NCBI GenBank assembly: GCA_016873355.1
Contig: VGXK01000109.1
Location: forward strand, 1 to 6,834
Source: Phycisphaerae bacterium
GTDB taxonomy: Bacteria > Planctomycetota > Phycisphaerae > Phycisphaerales > SM1A02
Length of the DNA stretch: 6,834 nucleotides
Direction: 5' to 3'
A program made the position numbers and the translations under genes. Under the pieces are notes generated by a model. It made no database searches and was not told where the DNA came from. It saw only the letters and a program-made list of their open reading frames with translations. Shown piece after piece: positions 5,592 through 6,834 of the stretch; position 1 is the stretch's first letter, and each line of letters starts with the position of its first letter.

Positions 5592-6834
5592 ATGCGCCTT
5601 GCCAGGTTGATCCTCTCCGGGTTCAAGAGTTTCGCGGACGAGACGGAGTTCTCCTTCGACTCGCCCATCACCGGGATCGTCGGACCCAACGGCTGCGGCA
5701 AGAGCAACGTCGTCGACGCGGTGCGCTGGGTGCTCGGCGAGCGCAGCGCCAAGAGCTTGCGCGGCGGCGCGATGATCGACGTGATCTTCGCCGGCAGCGC
5801 CATGCGCAAGCCGATGGGCACGGCGTCGGTCACGCTCGTCTTCGAGAATCCGCTGCTCGCATCGCCTCGAAGCGCCACCGCGCGCGCCGACGACTCGGAA
5901 CCGGGCGAGCGCGAAGCGCCCGGCGAGTCGGCGGAGCTCGACGAGCGCGGCGGCGATGCCGAGGGCGTGCGGACGCGCCATGACGCCGAGCACGATGCCG
6001 CCGAATCGCACGAGGCCTTCGATGGCGACGAGTCGCTCGAGGGTCCGGCGATCCGTCGCGACGAGGTTCCGCACCGGGCCCTTCCCGTCGACACCGAGAT
6101 CGTCGAAGTCACGCGCAGGCTGCACGGAGACGGCCGCAGCGAGTACCTCATCAACGGTCGCCGCGTGCGTCTTCGCGACGTGAAGGAACTCTTCCTCGAC
6201 ACCGGCATCGGCAACGACGCCTACTCGATCATCGAGCAGGGCAAGGTCGACGCGATGCTGCGGGCGCACCCGTTCGAGCGGCGAGCCGTGCTGGAGGAGG
6301 CGGCGGGCGTGGCGAAGTTCCGGCTTCGCAAGGTCGAGGCGGCGCGGAAGCTCGACCAGGCGGAGCGGCACCTCGTCCAGGTGCGCGAGCAGCTCGGCGG
6401 AACGGAGCGCCGGCTGCGCATCGTGCGAGGGCAGGCGGAGAAGGCGAAGCGCTATCGCGCGCTCGAGGAGGAGCGGCGCACGCTGCGTCGCGCGCTGCTG
6501 CTCGATCAGTACCACGAATGCCGCGATCGGCTCGTGGGGCTCACGAGCCGGATCACGCAGATCGAAGCGGAGCGCACGCAGTGGGAGCGGGATCTCGCGT
6601 CGCTCGAGGAGCGCCAGGAGTCGCTCATGAGCGAGCGCGAGGGGGCGCTGTCGAACCAGCGCACGCTCGAGGAGAAGCGGCTCGAAGCGATCGGCGCCAA
6701 GCGACAGGCGGAGCAGCGGATCGACTTCGCGGGGCGATCGCTCACGGAGGCGGAGATCGCGGCGCGAGAAGACGCGCGGCGCACCGCCGAGCTCGACGCG
6801 AAGGCCTCCGAGCTCGCCGTCCGCTGCGAGGAGC
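5592..6834 (+). CDS. smc: Chromosome segregation ATPase SMC, N-terminal part (partial, runs off right edge)
   Basis: The first 414 codons of SMC, the ring-shaped ATPase that with ScpA/ScpB compacts and helps separate chromosomes. Residues 1-30 are the usual opening (LILSGFKSFAD, then ITGIVGPNGCGKSNVVDAV). Walker A is GPNGCGKS (31-38). Arg57 in SLRGG is the R-loop. VTRRL, SEYLING (183-189), RLRDVKELFLDTGIG and the Q-loop region YSIIEQGKVDAML follow in order, then FERRAVLEEAAGVAKFRLRK leads into the coiled coil, which continues to the window end. An insert rich in Asp, Glu, Arg and His (about residues 88-163) splits the head between the FENP strand and VDTEIVEVTRR, where typical SMC proteins have about ten residues. 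Codon use is unchanged across it and the frame is intact, so it is part of the protein. The hinge, second coil and Walker B are outside the window. It lies 46 bases after the FlgI-like gene and has a strong ribosome site. RecN and SbcC are excluded by these head motifs. Confidence 0.95.
   Translation, partial: MRLARLILSGFKSFADETEFSFDSPITGIVGPNGCGKSNVVDAVRWVLGERSAKSLRGGAMIDVIFAGSAMRKPMGTASVTLVFENPLLASPRSATARADDSEPGEREAPGESAELDERGGDAEGVRTRHDAEHDAAESHEAFDGDESLEGPAIRRDEVPHRALPVDTEIVEVTRRLHGDGRSEYLINGRRVRLRDVKELFLDTGIGNDAYSIIEQGKVDAMLRAHPFERRAVLEEAAGVAKFRLRKVEAARKLDQAERHLVQVREQLGGTERRLRIVRGQAEKAKRYRALEEERRTLRRALLLDQYHECRDRLVGLTSRITQIEAERTQWERDLASLEERQESLMSEREGALSNQRTLEEKRLEAIGAKRQAEQRIDFAGRSLTEAEIAAREDARRTAELDAKASELAVRCEE

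Noticed and set aside
5343..6515. 390-codon minus-strand open frame
   Set aside because: Antisense to smc and the end of the FlgI-like gene; the plus strand holds unmistakable SMC motifs.
1..6834. CRISPR arrays, insertion sequences, tRNA/rRNA genes, phage attachment sites
   Set aside because: Reading both strands I saw no spaced direct repeats, transposase motifs, terminal inverted repeats or cloverleaf-like sequence; nearly all bases are in coding regions.

Overview
The window is a gene-dense, very GC-rich stretch with almost no spacer DNA. It holds two operon-like groups that diverge from about position 2830-2845. No mobile element, tRNA, rRNA or CRISPR array is visible. The cell is Gram-negative: a lipoprotein carries a lipobox, and a large MscS-type channel precursor has the periplasmic coiled-coil region of the MscK/MscM family. 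A FlgI-like P-ring lipoprotein fused to HEAT-like repeats, next to an smc with an acidic head insert in high-GC DNA, makes me think of Planctomycetota (Phycisphaerae-like). That placement is from memory of family distribution and is only moderately secure.

Left arm, minus strand, read from 2829 down to 1: a family 2 glycosyltransferase of the ALG5/DPM type, then a NodB-type polysaccharide deacetylase, then the N-terminal 409 codons of a large MscS-family mechanosensitive channel that runs off the left edge. The first two genes are 5 bases apart. The channel starts within 25 bases of, or overlaps, the deacetylase stop. The three are very likely co-transcribed and look like an envelope-glycan or lipid-linked-sugar unit plus a turgor valve.

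Right arm, plus strand, read from 2845 to 6834: an RluA-family pseudouridine synthase without an S4 domain; then, 13 bases later, a 628-residue lipoprotein with an N-terminal flagellar P-ring (FlgI)-like domain, a HEAT-like region and an unassigned C-terminal domain; then, 46 bases later, the chromosome condensation ATPase gene smc, with its own strong AGGAGG site, running off the right edge. The SMC ATPase head carries an unusual charged insert of roughly 65-75 residues.

The two divergent starts are only 15 bases apart, so the promoters must overlap each other's genes, and at least the plus-strand transcript probably has a very short leader. The most unusual items are the FlgI-like/HEAT fusion lipoprotein outside any flagellar context, the SMC head insert, and the glycosyltransferase-deacetylase pair, which resembles lipid-carrier sugar systems such as FlmF2/NaxD or ArnC/ArnD.
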